Assembly (NCBI GenBank): GCA_030710605.1 | Contig: CP092884.1 | Location: forward strand, 16,597,483-16,661,482 | Source of the DNA: Cordylochernes scorpioides | Lineage: Eukaryota > Arthropoda > Arachnida > Pseudoscorpiones > Chernetidae | Direction: 5' to 3' | Length of the DNA stretch: 64,000 bases | Shown here: in pieces, positions 1 through 11,420 of the stretch | Layout of the letters: each line of letters begins with the position of its first letter | How positions within the stretch are numbered: position 1 is the stretch's first letter | Notes under the pieces: model-generated | The model's database searches: none | What the model saw: only the letters and a program-made list of their open reading frames with translations | What the model was told of the DNA's origin: nothing | Program-made: the position numbers and the translations under genes

Positions 1-300
1 CAACAACTACAACAATAAAGGTAAATAATTGTACACTGATATTTCATTATCGTAAACTATGATTGATTGATTAATTGTTAGATTGACACAAAAGTTGAGA
101 AACTGAGTTTATAGGTTATGTCATACTATTGATAAATGTTGATAGTGTTAAGTAAATTATTAGTTTAAAATTAATTAATTAATTAATTATTATTTTACAA
201 ATTTTAAATAGTTTCAAATTTATTTAGCAAAAATTTGAACCTTCGATCTGAATAAATGTTTTGATTTTCGAATTGATTATTTAAATTTGTATTTATTGTA
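1..300. other. AT-rich flank, no gene
   Basis: AT-rich DNA before the helicase frame. The helicase reading frame is closed by a TGA at 274-276, so upstream helicase exons or sequence are missing here. I see no splice acceptor that would clearly join an upstream exon. Confidence 0.6.
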
Positions 301-2259
301 TATATTGTTTTCATTGATGAAATCAGCATGTTGAGTGCAGCTATACTTGGAAAAATCAATTATCAACTACAGCAGATTACCGGTATTTACGATCAACCAT
401 TCGGAGGCATTCACATGATCTTATGCGGCGATTTCAGACAGCTGCCACCTGTGCGCGCTAGACCGTGTTACACAGTACCACACAACCAACTCGGAGGACC
501 TGTACTCTGGCAAAGCATCAACTACTTCCCATTAGTCCATGTTGTCCGACAAACTGACGAGCTGTTTTCGACGATTCTCACCAAAATTGGAGATGGACTC
601 AAACTAAGTGTCAATAATATCGCACTTATTGAGTCCAGGCACAAATCTGAAGTCTGGTGCAAAGAGAACGTACCCAACGCTGTCAGATTGTATTACAGCA
701 ACCATGAAGTAGATTCATACAATCGAAACGCAATTCAAAACGCACACAACTGTATCGCCACTGATATTATGCTTGGGTATTCCAGCAATTCTGAAAAGAG
801 CCGGGAGCAAGGGAAACTTCACAAGATGTCGGTTGCAGAAACCGACGGATTGCCATACATGTTGCCAATAGCAGTAGGATATCCGTACATGATTACATCT
901 AACATAGACGTCGCCGATGGATTGGTAAATGGGGCTATTGGAGTTTTGCTATACATCGAACGTCAGCCAGCCAATGCAGATGACCGTTCTGCTCCAGGAG
1001 GACCATCGACCAGCACAAGTTTGCCGCCAGCTGAAGATGAAATCGCCACTCTATGGTTCCAGTTTGAAGACAAAAATACGGGTACCAAAGTAAAAATCAA
1101 ATGTCGACCACATGTGCACAGCAAACCAAACACCTTATCCGTCGATTGGGTGCCAGTGCACAAGAAAGTGGTAAACATTTCGTTGACAAAAACAGTGAAG
1201 TGTAAGCGAAAACAATTTCCTTGCGTGCCTGCTTGTGCAATTACGATCCACAAGGCCCAGGGTGGGACGTTTACTACAATTGTTTACAAGTACTCCTCAA
1301 ACCAACCACAGCAATTGGTATATGTAGCCATGAGCCGCGTCACAAGTATCGACGGATTGTACATCATAACAGAAAAGGACTCTCCATTGGTTTTCAAACA
1401 TGGCCGAGATGGAAACGACTCACAGACTACTCGAGATATTCGCAATGAATACTTACGACTTCGTGGACACACTCTAGACACAATTACCAAACAAGCCGTA
1501 AAATTCTGTGACGACGCAACCGACGCTGGACAACTTATTGTAACGAACATCAACTGTCAAAGTTTAAGTGCCCATGCCGCGGACATTGAAACAGATACAG
1601 TGATACCACGATCAGACTATTTAGTATTGACTGAAACGTGGATGCGCGACACTTGTGAACCAACTCCAATCAAGGGTTATGAGTGCGTATCCAGGGAAAA
1701 TAATCGACCTAACTCAGATACCAACGCGGCTGGTGGAGTGGCGATCTATCGTAAATTATCATCGACATCTACGGCGGAAGTGTTCCAAGTTGCGATTACA
1801 GACGTAACTCGTGTCATTAAAACCAAGGGTGACATGTGCATGACTGAAGTTACTTGCTTCGCCGCTAATACTAGCTTCAAGTTTATACTCGGTGCTGTAT
1901 ATATTCATCCAGGAGCTAGTATGCAGGATATTGGAATGTTACTATGGCAAGGACTCGGTCCGTACATTCACAACAGCCAGTACGTGCCACCGTTCGTGCA
2001 AATTGATTCTAGTATACCGATTCTTCTGTGTGGTGATTTTAACAAAAACGTAAAGCCTGACAACTCGTTTCTTAATTTCATGAAAAATACGTATAATCTT
2101 GATTGCGTATCAAACGTTTCTAAGTCAACTACGTTAAAAGGAACAACTATCGACTTGACTTTCGCAAGACACATTACAGCAGAAACACTTCCTTTCATTT
2201 CATATTTCTCCTATCATCGTCCTATCCTCAACAAAATCACTCAAATAGGAATTAGTTAA
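301..2259 (+). CDS. Helentron PIF1-like helicase fused to endonuclease, 5'-truncated
   Basis: The frame is open from about 277 and continues 643 codons beyond the ATG at 328. It encodes the C-terminal part of a Helentron (Helitron2-type) protein that moves rolling-circle transposons. A Walker B motif IDEISM sits exactly at the start; then come GDFRQLPPV (residues ~34-42), the late helicase motif AITIHKAQGGT (~303) and YVAMSRV (~331). After residue ~404 an endonuclease/exonuclease/phosphatase domain follows: NINCQS, TETWM, GGVAIYRK, CGDFNKNV (~568) and SYHRP (~628). The order helicase then endonuclease is typical of Helentrons. The Rep nuclease and the Walker A ATP-binding loop are absent, so this copy cannot be autonomous. 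It is otherwise free of stops, which suggests recent insertion. Host PIF1 is unlikely because host PIF1 has no such endonuclease. Confidence 0.88.
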   Translation, partial: YIVFIDEISMLSAAILGKINYQLQQITGIYDQPFGGIHMILCGDFRQLPPVRARPCYTVPHNQLGGPVLWQSINYFPLVHVVRQTDELFSTILTKIGDGLKLSVNNIALIESRHKSEVWCKENVPNAVRLYYSNHEVDSYNRNAIQNAHNCIATDIMLGYSSNSEKSREQGKLHKMSVAETDGLPYMLPIAVGYPYMITSNIDVADGLVNGAIGVLLYIERQPANADDRSAPGGPSTSTSLPPAEDEIATLWFQFEDKNTGTKVKIKCRPHVHSKPNTLSVDWVPVHKKVVNISLTKTVKCKRKQFPCVPACAITIHKAQGGTFTTIVYKYSSNQPQQLVYVAMSRVTSIDGLYIITEKDSPLVFKHGRDGNDSQTTRDIRNEYLRLRGHTLDTITKQAVKFCDDATDAGQLIVTNINCQSLSAHAADIETDTVIPRSDYLVLTETWMRDTCEPTPIKGYECVSRENNRPNSDTNAAGGVAIYRKLSSTSTAEVFQVAITDVTRVIKTKGDMCMTEVTCFAANTSFKFILGAVYIHPGASMQDIGMLLWQGLGPYIHNSQYVPPFVQIDSSIPILLCGDFNKNVKPDNSFLNFMKNTYNLDCVSNVSKSTTLKGTTIDLTFARHITAETLPFISYFSYHRPILNKITQIGIS

Positions 2260-2265
2260 GTTTAA

Positions 2266-2292
2266 GTTTACATGTACAATGTTTTAGTAAAC
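2266..2292 (+). other. Small hairpin just after the Helentron stop
   Basis: GTTTAC and its complement GTAAAC form a 6-bp stem with a 15-nt loop, 6 bases after the stop codon. Rolling-circle transposons end near a short hairpin, so this could be part of the 3' terminus. The stem is short and AT-rich, so chance is quite possible. Confidence 0.25.
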
Positions 2293-3098
2293 AAAATATA
2301 TTTCTATAGTTAAAATTTGTGCAATTCTTATTTTCATTCGATTCCTTGTTCCTATTGTGCAATTTAATTATATTCATATCAATAAATATTCTACCGTTGT
2401 CACGTAAAATCTTCGCCCGTAAAACCGACTTTACAGGCAACCATTGTTTTTTTTAATAAAATATTCATTTAAAGTATATTAATATACTAATGTATAATAA
2501 TAATTTCAATGACAAAGTTTTTCATGTGATATACAAGAATTTGTAAATTAAGATTACTATGCAAAAAAAATGATAAGAGAGGAATTTTTAATTTCTTTAC
2601 GGATCCAGTTACGACCATTTTTATGTAAATATAACTTAATAAAACTTTATATTACATAAATTAATATTGATAAAATGAGGAAGAATTAAAATGATCTTAA
2701 AATGTTGAATATAAAATATAACCCTATAACAACACTATTTGTGTGCTGAAAAATTAAGGTAAAGAAATCTTGGCCTATCTTCTGTCTTTTGTTTGTCTTT
2801 GAAAGGAAATATACAAATTGTTTTATATCGGATAAATTTTAATATATTTTGATCTCGATAATATCTAATGCCAGTGACTTCATCTAGAACTATTTTTATT
2901 TTATGTTAATTTTTTCCTGATAGTTTTGGCATTTAAATGGATGTAGAGCAAAACACATACAACGCCACAAACAAACATTTTTCCTATTTATTTTTATATT
3001 TAGGAACTTTTATGGAGCTCTAGAAATGTGAACCGAGCCATGTTAATTCACAAATATTTTAACTATAAATAATATTTATTAATATTTCAAAAATAAAA
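2293..3098. other. No gene recognised
   Basis: AT-rich sequence with short homopolymers; no open frame with recognisable motifs on either strand. Confidence 0.5.
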
Positions 3099-3190
3099 GT
3101 AAGGGCAGTAGAATTTTTTTTTTTTAAGAAATCTACGCGTCACAAAAATAGTTTGAATTTCTTGTAACAGATGGCACGCTATTGCATCAT
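3099..3190 (+). repeat. Foldback family, single arm
   Basis: Matches the outer arm of a foldback repeat found about eleven times in this window. It has the AAGGGCAGTAGAA box, an ACGCGTC box, AATAGTTTGAA and the terminal block ACAGATGGCACGCTATTGCAT. Only one arm is present here; the opposite arm is not seen nearby. Confidence 0.6.
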
Positions 3191-4336
3191 ATTTCAATAA
3201 TATAAATTTATAATTTTGATAATTCAAATTTTATTTATAATGAAATGCACACGATGAAAATTACTCGTTAAAAAGTGAAAATATATATCTGATCCACTAG
3301 AATAAATCATTTCGAAAAATTAACATAATAATTCGAGAGAAGGTAAGAAGTTGATGCTTATTTGCATACTATAAAAAATGCTACACAAGGTTTAGAAATA
3401 TTTTGAAAAACATTATTTTGTAAATATAATCTATGTATGTGGGCATGATATTGCACTAAAATGGTCATTTAGAGCTTTTTAAATGCTTACCATATTGAGA
3501 ATATTTGATAGAATTGGGTAAGATCAAAATAATTTGTTCAGAAAGCTCAGGAATAATATCTCTTCAATAAGCGTGAAGTGAATATTTAGCTTAGTGTGGT
3601 TGTCTAAAGCAATCTATGTGAAATAAAAGATCGTGATTTCGATTCTAGCGAGTTTTAGCTTTTCATTTATAATATATATCTAATTTCATTCTATTTGTAT
3701 ACATTTATACAGGAATATATTTATCAATCATTTTGATATTTGGATTTTGGATATCTTCTGATTCTATTCATCAAAGATTCATTTTAGCGACGTTGTTTGA
3801 ACATCATGACACAGCATCAGGTTCAACTATTCTTCAATTGTTTCGCCGCATGTTTAACAGGCTATTGTGCTGATGATAATATATATCGACCAAATATTAA
3901 AGATAAATTCAGGAAGTTCTGGTTTCAGAATCGAACAGTAGCACACATCAATGAAATATAAATTATCACAGCTTAATATGATAGTGTAAGAAGCCAATTA
4001 ATTCAGCAATGTGGTAAATATCCATATCAAAATTCTTTTTGAAATACAATATTTATACCAAAAATGACCTAAATATATAAAACCTGTTTGGAAAAATTAA
4101 AGTTAAAGGAAGTTTGAGAACATCAGAAATTGACACCGTGACCCATATCACTTTACATACCTCGAATTTCAAAGGGTTTACTGCGCAGGATAAAATCAGA
4201 ATTAAAAAAAGAGCTTTGGGGCTTGTTGAAGACAGTTGAAATTAGGTGTCAAACAAAACGCCGTCACGCTGAGGACAATCTCACTGCTTGTGAGTCAGGC
4301 CAGCACGCCTTCCTTTTTGAGCTGTAGTTTTCCTAG
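3191..4336. other. No gene recognised
   Basis: AT-rich and stop-dense in all frames. I see no repeat shared with the rest of the window except generic AT runs. Confidence 0.5.
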
Positions 4337-4545
4337 TCACATATACCCTCTGGAGAGTCTATTCAAACTGCATATATTACAGCGTGTATATAAAAAAGAA
4401 TAAACCGTAGCAATGCGTTTCTTTATTCGTGCAAGTGCAAGCTTTCGAGTCTTTATAATCCTTCCACAGGCATAGCTATAAGTTGCAAGAATAAGTATAT
4501 ATAAATATACAATATTATTTAAATATATATTTAAAGACAACACAC
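4337..4545 (-). mobile_element. Penelope-type terminal relic with hammerhead-like hairpin
   Basis: On the minus strand, 4472-4437 reads CTGTGGAAGG, a spacer, then CTCGAAAGCTTGCA. The same block, CTGnnGAAGG then CCGAAAGCTTG, ends the well-preserved Penelope-like element at 19284-19318. In Penelope-like elements this part of the terminal repeat is known to carry hammerhead ribozyme motifs. Here the catalytic core is not intact, so I call it a relic. The copy is a lone end with no coding sequence beside it. Confidence 0.45.
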
Positions 4546-5399
4546 GTTCTAACTTTCAGATAATTTTCCCTGTTTTTTTCTCTCCTTTCTAACGGCGCGT
4601 ATAGGTAGTTGGAAGTCATACTTCTAGTTCTACTGTCGAAGGGCATGTTGGCGTGAAATCGTGAAAACAGTTATTAAATTTGACCCTGGATTGCTTGTTG
4701 ATTTTAATGATTTGTAAACGCAAGGAAATGAAAATGTATTATTTATTTGAGGATCGCCTATTTCTGTCGTCCATAGATAGAAAATAGTAAAGAAACTTGG
4801 CCTAGCTTGCTTGTCTATTTTATTGTATTGTAAAGGCAAGGATGAATATCTATTATCTATTCAAGAATCGCATATTCCATTCGTCCATAGATAGAAAATA
4901 AGCAGCACTATCGTTCTAGCGGTATTAAGTCCTTAAATATTTAAATATACCAGGCGATTGAGGTTATGGAAAGAAAAGGTAGTTGCGGACATCAATATTG
5001 GCGATATGATTGCGAACACAGAGGTCCTCTAATTGCTGTTGACTAGAGTTGCAAGTCAAATATTGGCCATTCCGGGATGAATTAGCCTTCAACCCGAGGG
5101 ATTCACATAGCGCCAAGTAACGCTAGAGCATTCTCTTCTACATGATCAGAGTAATTCAAAATTGCGATATATTATTATTTCATAATATGTGAGAAAAATT
5201 GCACTTCATTTATTATATTTCAATTATAATGATGTTGGAATAAATAATATTTATGTTATTGTCATTCATTGGGGTTGAATAAATTTGCAGAAAAATCGTT
5301 TTCTATTTGCCAAATATTTACACATTTCATTATAAATATATGTAGTTTTCCTATATTTTATTTACATACAATCTTTTTTTTTTGAGAATTACAAAAAGG
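4546..5399. repeat. Unclassified repeat with a ~110-bp internal duplication
   Basis: A block at 4611-4645 (GGAAGTCATACTTCTAGTT) recurs at 51220-51245, inside the loop of the large palindrome there. Within this stretch a segment ending in CGTCCATAGATAGAAAATA occurs twice, about 110 bp apart (near 4790 and 4900). On the minus strand 5115-4963 is an open frame of about 50 codons with normal-looking amino-acid composition, but it has no motif I recognise. No gene is called. Confidence 0.4.
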
Positions 5400-5544
5400 T
5401 ATAAGACGTCGCAACTTTCTTTTATTATTTGTATAAAGTAGCTTTCGGTTAAGCTTTTCCTCAGTAAAGGTTTTAGTTTACTGAGGAAGGGTTTAATTAA
5501 AAGCTACTTTATAAAATTAATGAAAAAGAGTTGCGACGTCTTAT
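5400..5544. repeat. Inverted pair of Penelope-type ends
   Basis: Arms 5400-5467 and 5477-5544 are inverted copies that begin and end with AAGACGTCGCAACT, with only about 10 bp between them. Each arm has a hammerhead-like block: CTGAGGA fits the hammerhead consensus CUGANGA, and the minus-strand arm keeps CCGAAAGCTAC. Neither arm has all parts. The head-to-head layout is the same as in the larger Penelope-like insertion at 16-19 kb. Confidence 0.5.
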
Positions 5545-5555
5545 ATATAGATATA

Positions 5556-5745
5556 CTAGAAGAATGACCCGGCTTCGCCCGAGAAATCCCCCGAGTGAAG
5601 TATCCTTCATACTGAAAGTACATCAATAACAAATAGTAGAAGTGCCATAGAATAACAATACAGAAGAAAACACATAAACTACAGGAAAAAGTGTGTAATG
5701 GCAAAAATTGTATTATATTAGTGTTTAGGTATTTGATTTAATTTT
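5556..5745 (+). repeat. CTAG/GC-hairpin dispersed repeat
   Basis: Starts ACTAGAAGAATGACCCGGC then TTCGCCCGAG, a GC-rich hairpin in AT-rich DNA. The same start motif is at 12181, 25458, 26808 and 27801. The second half (5670-5745) is nearly identical to 20473-20550, which lies inside a foldback element, so the piece has been moved or captured at least twice. No coding capacity. I do not know the family. Confidence 0.55.
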
Positions 5746-5824
5746 TTTTTTTGCAATCCATTTAGTTGTTTCAAAATTAATATAGTTTAAATAAATGAGT
5801 TTTAAAAATTGTAAAAAAAAAAAA

Positions 5825-5896
5825 TGCATCGGCCGGGAATCGAACCCGGGCCGCCCTCGTGGCAGGCGAGCATTCTCGCCATTGAAATACCGATGC
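5825..5896 (-). tRNA. tRNA-Gly (GCC)
   Basis: On the minus strand the sequence starts GCATCGG and ends CCGATGC plus discriminator A, a perfect 7-bp acceptor stem. The T arm is CCGGG-TTCGATT-CCCGG and the anticodon loop is CTGCCAC with GCC at positions 34-36, which reads GGC/GGU glycine codons. Compared with the usual animal tRNA-Gly(GCC), there is one G-A mismatch in the anticodon stem and a weak D stem (TTTC/GAGA). It may be a working gene or a slightly degraded copy. A poly-T stretch lies just downstream on the minus strand and would serve as Pol III terminator. Confidence 0.88.
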
Positions 5897-6060
5897 TTAT
5901 AAGAAATGGCCATATTTGGGTATTTATTCCATTCACAAAAGCAAACGGTGACAGAATTAAGAATTGATTGATGACTCTGATACTTGTATTTTTTAATTGT
6001 AATTTGTCGAAATCCGCATAACTGTGATGATTACCCTTAAAGAAATAAAAAATCTTCTTC

Positions 6061-6365
6061 TTCTTTCTTATCTCCACACTGGGTGAAGTAGAATGCATCA
6101 GCCTTTGTCATTAAGACTGGGAGCACTACTCAGTGGCAGGCCGACTTAGCTCCAAAAGAAATAGCCGCCTCTGACATGAGGAACAGACACTATGTGCAGC
6201 CGCTCCTAACATGGAGTACAAACGCTGCTCATCCTGTATCCCTGGATTAGGAGCCCTAACAGGGTACTACTATCAGCCGGGCCAGCTGAGCCCAGGTTTT
6301 TTAGTGAGCTTGTTACTGCTCCCCCTCCTCCTTTTTCATCCGGGCTTGGGACCGGCAAGGGCGGA
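6061..6365 (+). repeat. Dispersed repeat C, copy 1
   Basis: About 300 bp nearly identical to 40388-40742 in the same orientation. Both copies follow a TTCTTCTTCTT tract and hold the blocks GGGAGCACTACTCAGTGGCA and CTGCTCATCCTGTATCCC. Copy 1 lacks about 70 bp present near the start of copy 2. It is GC-richer than its surroundings. I cannot assign it to a transposon family and see no convincing protein. Confidence 0.65.
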
Positions 6366-7635
6366 GTTCGAAATAAAAAATGATGTTCACTAATAATTAC
6401 AACACTGATCACTATTGATCACTATTGACAACAAAACTTTCTAAAGGGATATTGTCATATATAGATAGATTTATTCAGGAATTCAGAGGAGAAAATTGAA
6501 CAACAGTTGAAAAAATTAGGTAAAACATGTGCGGCGATTCTCATTACGTAAATAAATATCTTTTATAGAGATGCTTAAATTCTGTTATTTCTTCATAACG
6601 ATAACGATGATATTTCAAAGAATAACTGTAATCTATAATCTTGACAAAGAGAGAGAGAGAGAGAGACAAATATGAAGTAGATCTTACGAAAGTTAATCTT
6701 TTTCCGGTTTTGAGAAAAAAAAAAAGAGCAAATCGCATGTACTTTACAATACAATGCTTAGATTATCACAAAGTAAACAGGTAATCAGTTATACACAATC
6801 TTTGTGGGGCCTCATGATATCAGAAGATCTGGTACTAGCCGGTTCCTGGATATTAGTTAAGAGGAGATGACGAAATATTATGGAATCAAAATTATCATAT
6901 AATGGAGGAGAATGACAGATTGCCTTGTATTCTATAACCAGAAGAAATTCCATATCAATTTGTCCCGAAAATATCTACCAGAATTTTATGCCTTCTGATC
7001 GGACGCGATATCGTTGCGCCACAACAATAGAAAATAATCCCAAAACATATATAATTATGTGAAACATTTTGTCGTGTGTGACATCGTTTTTTCAAATACA
7101 AATTTGTGTTCATTTCAATATAAACGAGATCGGGTTAAATAGACCATAATTTAAAATACAAATGACTTTCTTTAACCTAAGGTTTATTCACATGTACCGA
7201 CTGAAAAGGTATGTTCTAAATAAACATAAAATAGGCAATAAATAGCTATGAAAGGGACAAGAAGCCTTTTCAGAAGTAGCCATGCAATCATGATGAATCA
7301 AAACAATAAAGTGTATTGTTGTTTTTGTTGTGGTGTCCAATCAAGAGCCTCAGATGTCCAGGTGCATCTCTATCACAGCATTCGCAATGCCTACTATCTT
7401 GGATAGAGTGTATTGTATTTTTACGTATAAATATCGAAGGTAAATAAAATTTATTTAGAGGGTCCAGGGAAGATTCGCTGCCCTTTAAGGTGTGGATGGC
7501 TTGTAAGACATGAAGTAAGGTTATCCTCACATTCCCCTTTCATTTATTAACTAATATTTAAGATAAATTAATTTTAAATATTTAATATATTCTTTTCCAA
7601 ACTTATCTAGTTTGAGAGTTTCTTTTTTGTAATAT
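6366..7635. other. No gene recognised
   Basis: AT-rich, with a short GA microsatellite near 6650-6667. Small open frames on the minus strand around 7288-7530 show no recognisable motif. Confidence 0.5.
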
Positions 7636-7932
7636 CCCTAGTATACGTGGTACAGGGCATGATAATCATGGTGGGTAGATTTTGGGGATTTCTTTTACTG
7701 TAAGTACACCACAATCTACACATGTGAAAAAAGGTTTGACCATTGCACTTAAAAATGTGCCAGTGCCTCGTTTGATTAATTGCACTCACTGGTGGATTTG
7801 GAGTTTTGGAAGAATCGGAGGCCATTAGAGCATTTTTTCAATTAGAAAAAAAAGTATCCAATGCGCGGAATTCGTTCCCGGGTCATGGCAGTCGAAAACC
7901 AACAGTTCAGACTACCCTCTCACTGACCCTCT
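7636..7932 (-). mobile_element. tRNA-derived SINE, copy 1
   Basis: Member of a ~300-bp SINE family present six times. Read on the minus strand it begins with a tRNA-like head with box B near TTCG and ends with the conserved tail CATGATTATCATG then a short GTACCACGTGTAC-like block and CTAGGG. This copy is diverged, with several base changes in the head. It has no protein and would depend on a LINE for movement. Confidence 0.75.
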
Positions 7933-7934
7933 TA

Positions 7935-8860
7935 GTGTGAAGAATAAATCATATTAGAGGTTTAAATAAGAAGCTATATCATTCAAGAAGGTATCTATTT
8001 CAGCTCTTACTTAGATATATTTTATGTGGGTGGAAATCTTTATAGAAAGAATTATTGATTATTCCTGATGAATTAATAATAATTGGCGTATTAATGACCT
8101 CTATTGAGGAAATAAATTGTGTCGAAGGGGAAAAAAGGAGAAAATGGAATGGAATTTCGAAATGTAAAATTTCAAATTGAAAGGTTGTCCTTGTAAACCA
8201 GCAAAATAACATCGACAGACGGATAGTTTCCTAGCGATTCTAATTAGAGGAAAATGTCAAAATTATTATTATTGGCATTTCTTTTCTAAAACTGAATTAT
8301 GATAGCTACAAGAAATTCTTTAGAAATTGAAAATTACAAGGAATTTTATTGAACTAAATTTGTGTTCAATTCATCGGCAATTTAAAATGTCAAAATATAT
8401 ATCAATTTATTCTGTCACCTTTATTTTTTTGAATAAGATCCAATTGTCGATTCAACTTTAAAACCTGTCAATTGGCGCTTGTTTCGAGAAAATCGGAAAT
8501 CTATACCTCAACGACGCTGCCCTTGGAAACAAAGTTTGAACCGAAGAGATGGATATAAAATAAATGGGATTTTAATTACTTCTCTAATCGATTAGTCAAA
8601 TTTTAGTTGGCATTTATAGAGAAAGTATTAATTATTAATAGGTACACCCCAAACTTTTAGAGAGTCACTTTGTTCAACGGTTGATAGCTATTGATTTACT
8701 TTCAAATGTCATTTTTATAATTAAGTGCCGTTTAATGTAACATCAATGTCGTGATGATGAAAACTGTCAATAGCACCGTTTCATAAACTCATTTAATTCA
8801 CTCCTGATTTTAGCCTATTTTTATAATGCTGATAGCTTATCAAAATCACTTTTTTTTTCA
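7935..8860. other. No gene recognised
   Basis: AT-rich sequence without shared repeats or coherent open frames. Confidence 0.5.
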
Positions 8861-9150
8861 GAGGTCAATGTGGTCTAAATTGTTGGTTTTTGACCACTAC
8901 AACCCGGTATCGAAACCCACAATGAGAACATTTTTAAATTTGAAATATATGCTCTATTTACTCCCGATTCTTGCAAATGCCCATCCCACCAGCAAGTGTA
9001 AATGATACCAAAACGGGGCTATTACACATTTGTAAGTGCAAATGTCGAACTCCTTTTCACATGTGTAGACATGTGGTAAACTAACAGTAAAATCAGTCGC
9101 CAACTTCTATCTATCATGATTATCATGGCCTGTATCACGCGTACTAGGAA
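8861..9150 (+). mobile_element. tRNA-derived SINE, copy 2
   Basis: Same family as 7636-7932, opposite strand. The head keeps TGGTCTAAATTGTTGG and the tail keeps CATGATTATCATGGCC. Box B is mutated (GGTATCGAAACC), so it is unlikely to be transcribed. The 5' end is slightly truncated. Confidence 0.75.
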
Positions 9151-10340
9151 TAAAAAAAGCGGTAGAAGAGATGCATTAATATGCATTAGAAAATATGAAA
9201 TAATAAACAATATTTTCCGAAAAAGTTTTTTTTGAGAATTTATCAAAATTCGTGATCATAGTGTTAATTCACAGTATTTTAATTTAAGGTTTCTCTCTAT
9301 TTATAACCATCTGAAAAATGCGAGTAATAGAAACCTAGTAATTCTAAAAATACAAACAATTAATTGTTGCGTAAAGCGTATATATATTTTTTTTCGAAGT
9401 GCCAATTCTACGGGCTATAGTAACAAATATGAGCAGAAGAAATTAAACTACTTACAGAAGATGGGAAATAAAATATTGTCGTATGCACGCGCTGGCGTAT
9501 ATATTACTATTTTTAAAATCAGTATTCAAATTTAACGATAATTCAATGTAAAATATATTCAATTACATTGATATTTAAACACCTTTTATTAAACATAAAT
9601 GATTTTGAACGAAAGAATGATGGCATAACTATATTGCCACGTGGAAAATTAAGAAAGACAAACTTCAGGATGATACAGCAATTTATTTGAGGCAAGAACA
9701 AACTATGAATGATAAAAACAGATAACCAATGAGAGAAGTTCATAGAGTATCAAAAATATAAACATCAAATTTATACTCTGTTAATAAAATAATAAATACT
9801 TTTCTACCATATTATATGACCTATAATGAAAATAAAAATCATGCTGCTGAGAAATATAGAATAGAGTTTGGAACATTGTCACATTCATTAGGGGAAGGTC
9901 GACTTTTCAATTGTGATACTCTTTAGTTTTAAATATGTGTTTTGAGTAATATATACTCGTTTTTGATCGCTTTTAATATTTATTCAATGGTTCTATCGCA
10001 TATACTTTTAATAATTAACTTTAATAATGTCCAATACACGCCCACGCGCGCCCACACTAATATATTTCATTATATTTCCTTTGTAAATAATTTAATTTTC
10101 TCGTCATATTTGTTATTGGCTCAAAGAAATATACATATATCACGAAAACTTGTATCTATATATATATTCTTTAAAATAATAACTTTACCCACTAACCGAC
10201 TATTTTTAAATATCTAAATACATTTTGTATGTATGGCCGCTCGGTATGTGCAGAATGCACCAGTTCATACTGACTGGGAAGCTAGATAGCAAAGATGAGG
10301 ATGTGGCTGCAGGCTTTCAAGCTTCACAGCTTAGATAGCC
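9151..10340. other. No gene recognised
   Basis: AT-rich; the open frame at 9942-10217 is low-complexity and hydrophobic by base composition, with no motif. A GC-richer 100-bp patch at 10220-10330 has no match that I can see. Confidence 0.5.
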
Positions 10341-10349
10341 AAACCATTG

Positions 10350-10560
10350 ATCGATGTTCTTCAAATCGTGCAAAATGGCGACAGAAGTTGACTCAAGAAA
10401 AGCCAACCACGTAGGCGTTTCGGGTTTTTGGCCCTTGTCAGCGACCTTTCTTGATCAATCAAGAAATTGTTTTGGCCAAATATCACGGAACACGTTGAAT
10501 ACACGTTTTGAATATTGTTGTTTCATTAGATGGCGCTTTGCCATCTAAAATGATTATGTG
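10350..10560 (-). mobile_element. Hammerhead-bearing repeat, decayed copy
   Basis: The minus strand at 10446-10407 reads G-CTGACAA-GGGCC..CCC-GAAA-CGCCTA-CGTGG. This is the hammerhead layout of the repeat family seen best at 28220-28261, but the core has G8 changed to A, so catalysis is not expected. The ribozyme block is flanked by the palindrome TTTCTTGAT..ATCAAGAAA, followed by the body with AGATGGCGCTTTGCCATCT. Confidence 0.6.
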
Positions 10561-10659
10561 AGCGATCAGGATATGCTTTTTTTATTTCAATATCAACGAC
10601 TGACCTTTTCTATTTTTTTTTTTATTTGCCGCAAACACACATATATTTAACACAAAGCA

Positions 10660-10990
10660 ATAACGCGCCATCTATACATATAAAATAAAAGAATTTAAAA
10701 GCGCGAATGTTTCTTTTATACATAAAACAAACTTCTACTGTCCTTACTTTACTTGAAAACTATTTCTGGGATTCCATCCTTCAGTGTAGCATATGAGGGC
10801 GGAATGATCCAATACAGTATTAGAGCTCTGAGAAGCGGTCTGGTGGATTAAATTGGCGAAACCGCTGGGAGGGTTCACCACTGATGAGCCAAGCCCTCCC
10901 AATATATTTTTCATCGCAGTAAGGACAGTAGAAGTTTGTTTTATGTATAAAAGAAACATTCGCGCTTTTAAATCCTTTTATTTTATACAC
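10660..10990. mobile_element. Foldback element, near-complete copy
   Basis: Two inverted arms with AAAGCGCGAATGTTTCTTTTA and TACTGTCC/GGACAGTA boxes face each other around a core with GGCGAAACCGCTGGGAGGG and TGATGAGCCAAGCCCTCCC. The core itself folds into GGGAGGG/CCCTCCC. No transposase. Nearly the same core occurs at 13500-13570, 20390-20420, 29820-29860 and 59580-59625. Confidence 0.75.
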
Positions 10991-11169
10991 ATATATTTAA
11001 TAGATGTTTTAGCACTTCTACTTTCAAAATTGCGTTAAAACAATGCATTTTGTTTATTCTCCCTATGAAGAACGCATAGGTGGTGATTAAAAAATATACG
11101 CGACTAACAACGATAAAAATTCCCTCATAAGAACTTGGAGGAAGGATTTCTCACATCATTGGTACTGTG

Positions 11170-11420
11170 GTTCCATTCCTGAAGAGACACCAACCTAGAT
11201 AGACATGACAATCAATTCCCGCCTAAAAAGGGCCACACAAGGAAAATATTCTTTGAAGGCAAAACCAAACAATTCTGAAACTGCACACAATGTCTGGCTT
11301 ATGAGGCACCTCCGGAGCACATCCTGTAGTGCTGTGGCCTAAAACAAGCAAGATATCTACAAAATCTCCCAGCAATTCTTCAATATACTAGGAAAGCATG
11401 GTCTGTGCGAGTGGCTTAAG
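11170..11420 (+). pseudogene. LINE ORF2 C-terminal fragment
   Basis: Translated on the plus strand, the stretch gives NCTQCLAYEAPPEHIL followed by a stop and CCGL. That is a C-x2-C...H-x4-C arrangement like the terminal zinc knuckle of non-LTR retrotransposon reverse transcriptases. At least two in-frame stops are present. No endonuclease or reverse-transcriptase core remains. A similar but different LINE end lies at 28618. Confidence 0.5.

Noticed and set aside
963-1553. Minus-strand and other-frame ORFs inside the Helentron gene
   Set aside because: They are shadows of the helicase frame with no domain of their own.
10855-10905. CTGATGAGCC and GGCGAAACC in the foldback core, read as a hammerhead opened at stem II
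   Set aside because: TTGGC/GCCAA would make stem II and ACC/GGT a stem III, but only five unpairable bases remain for stem I, so no hammerhead can form.
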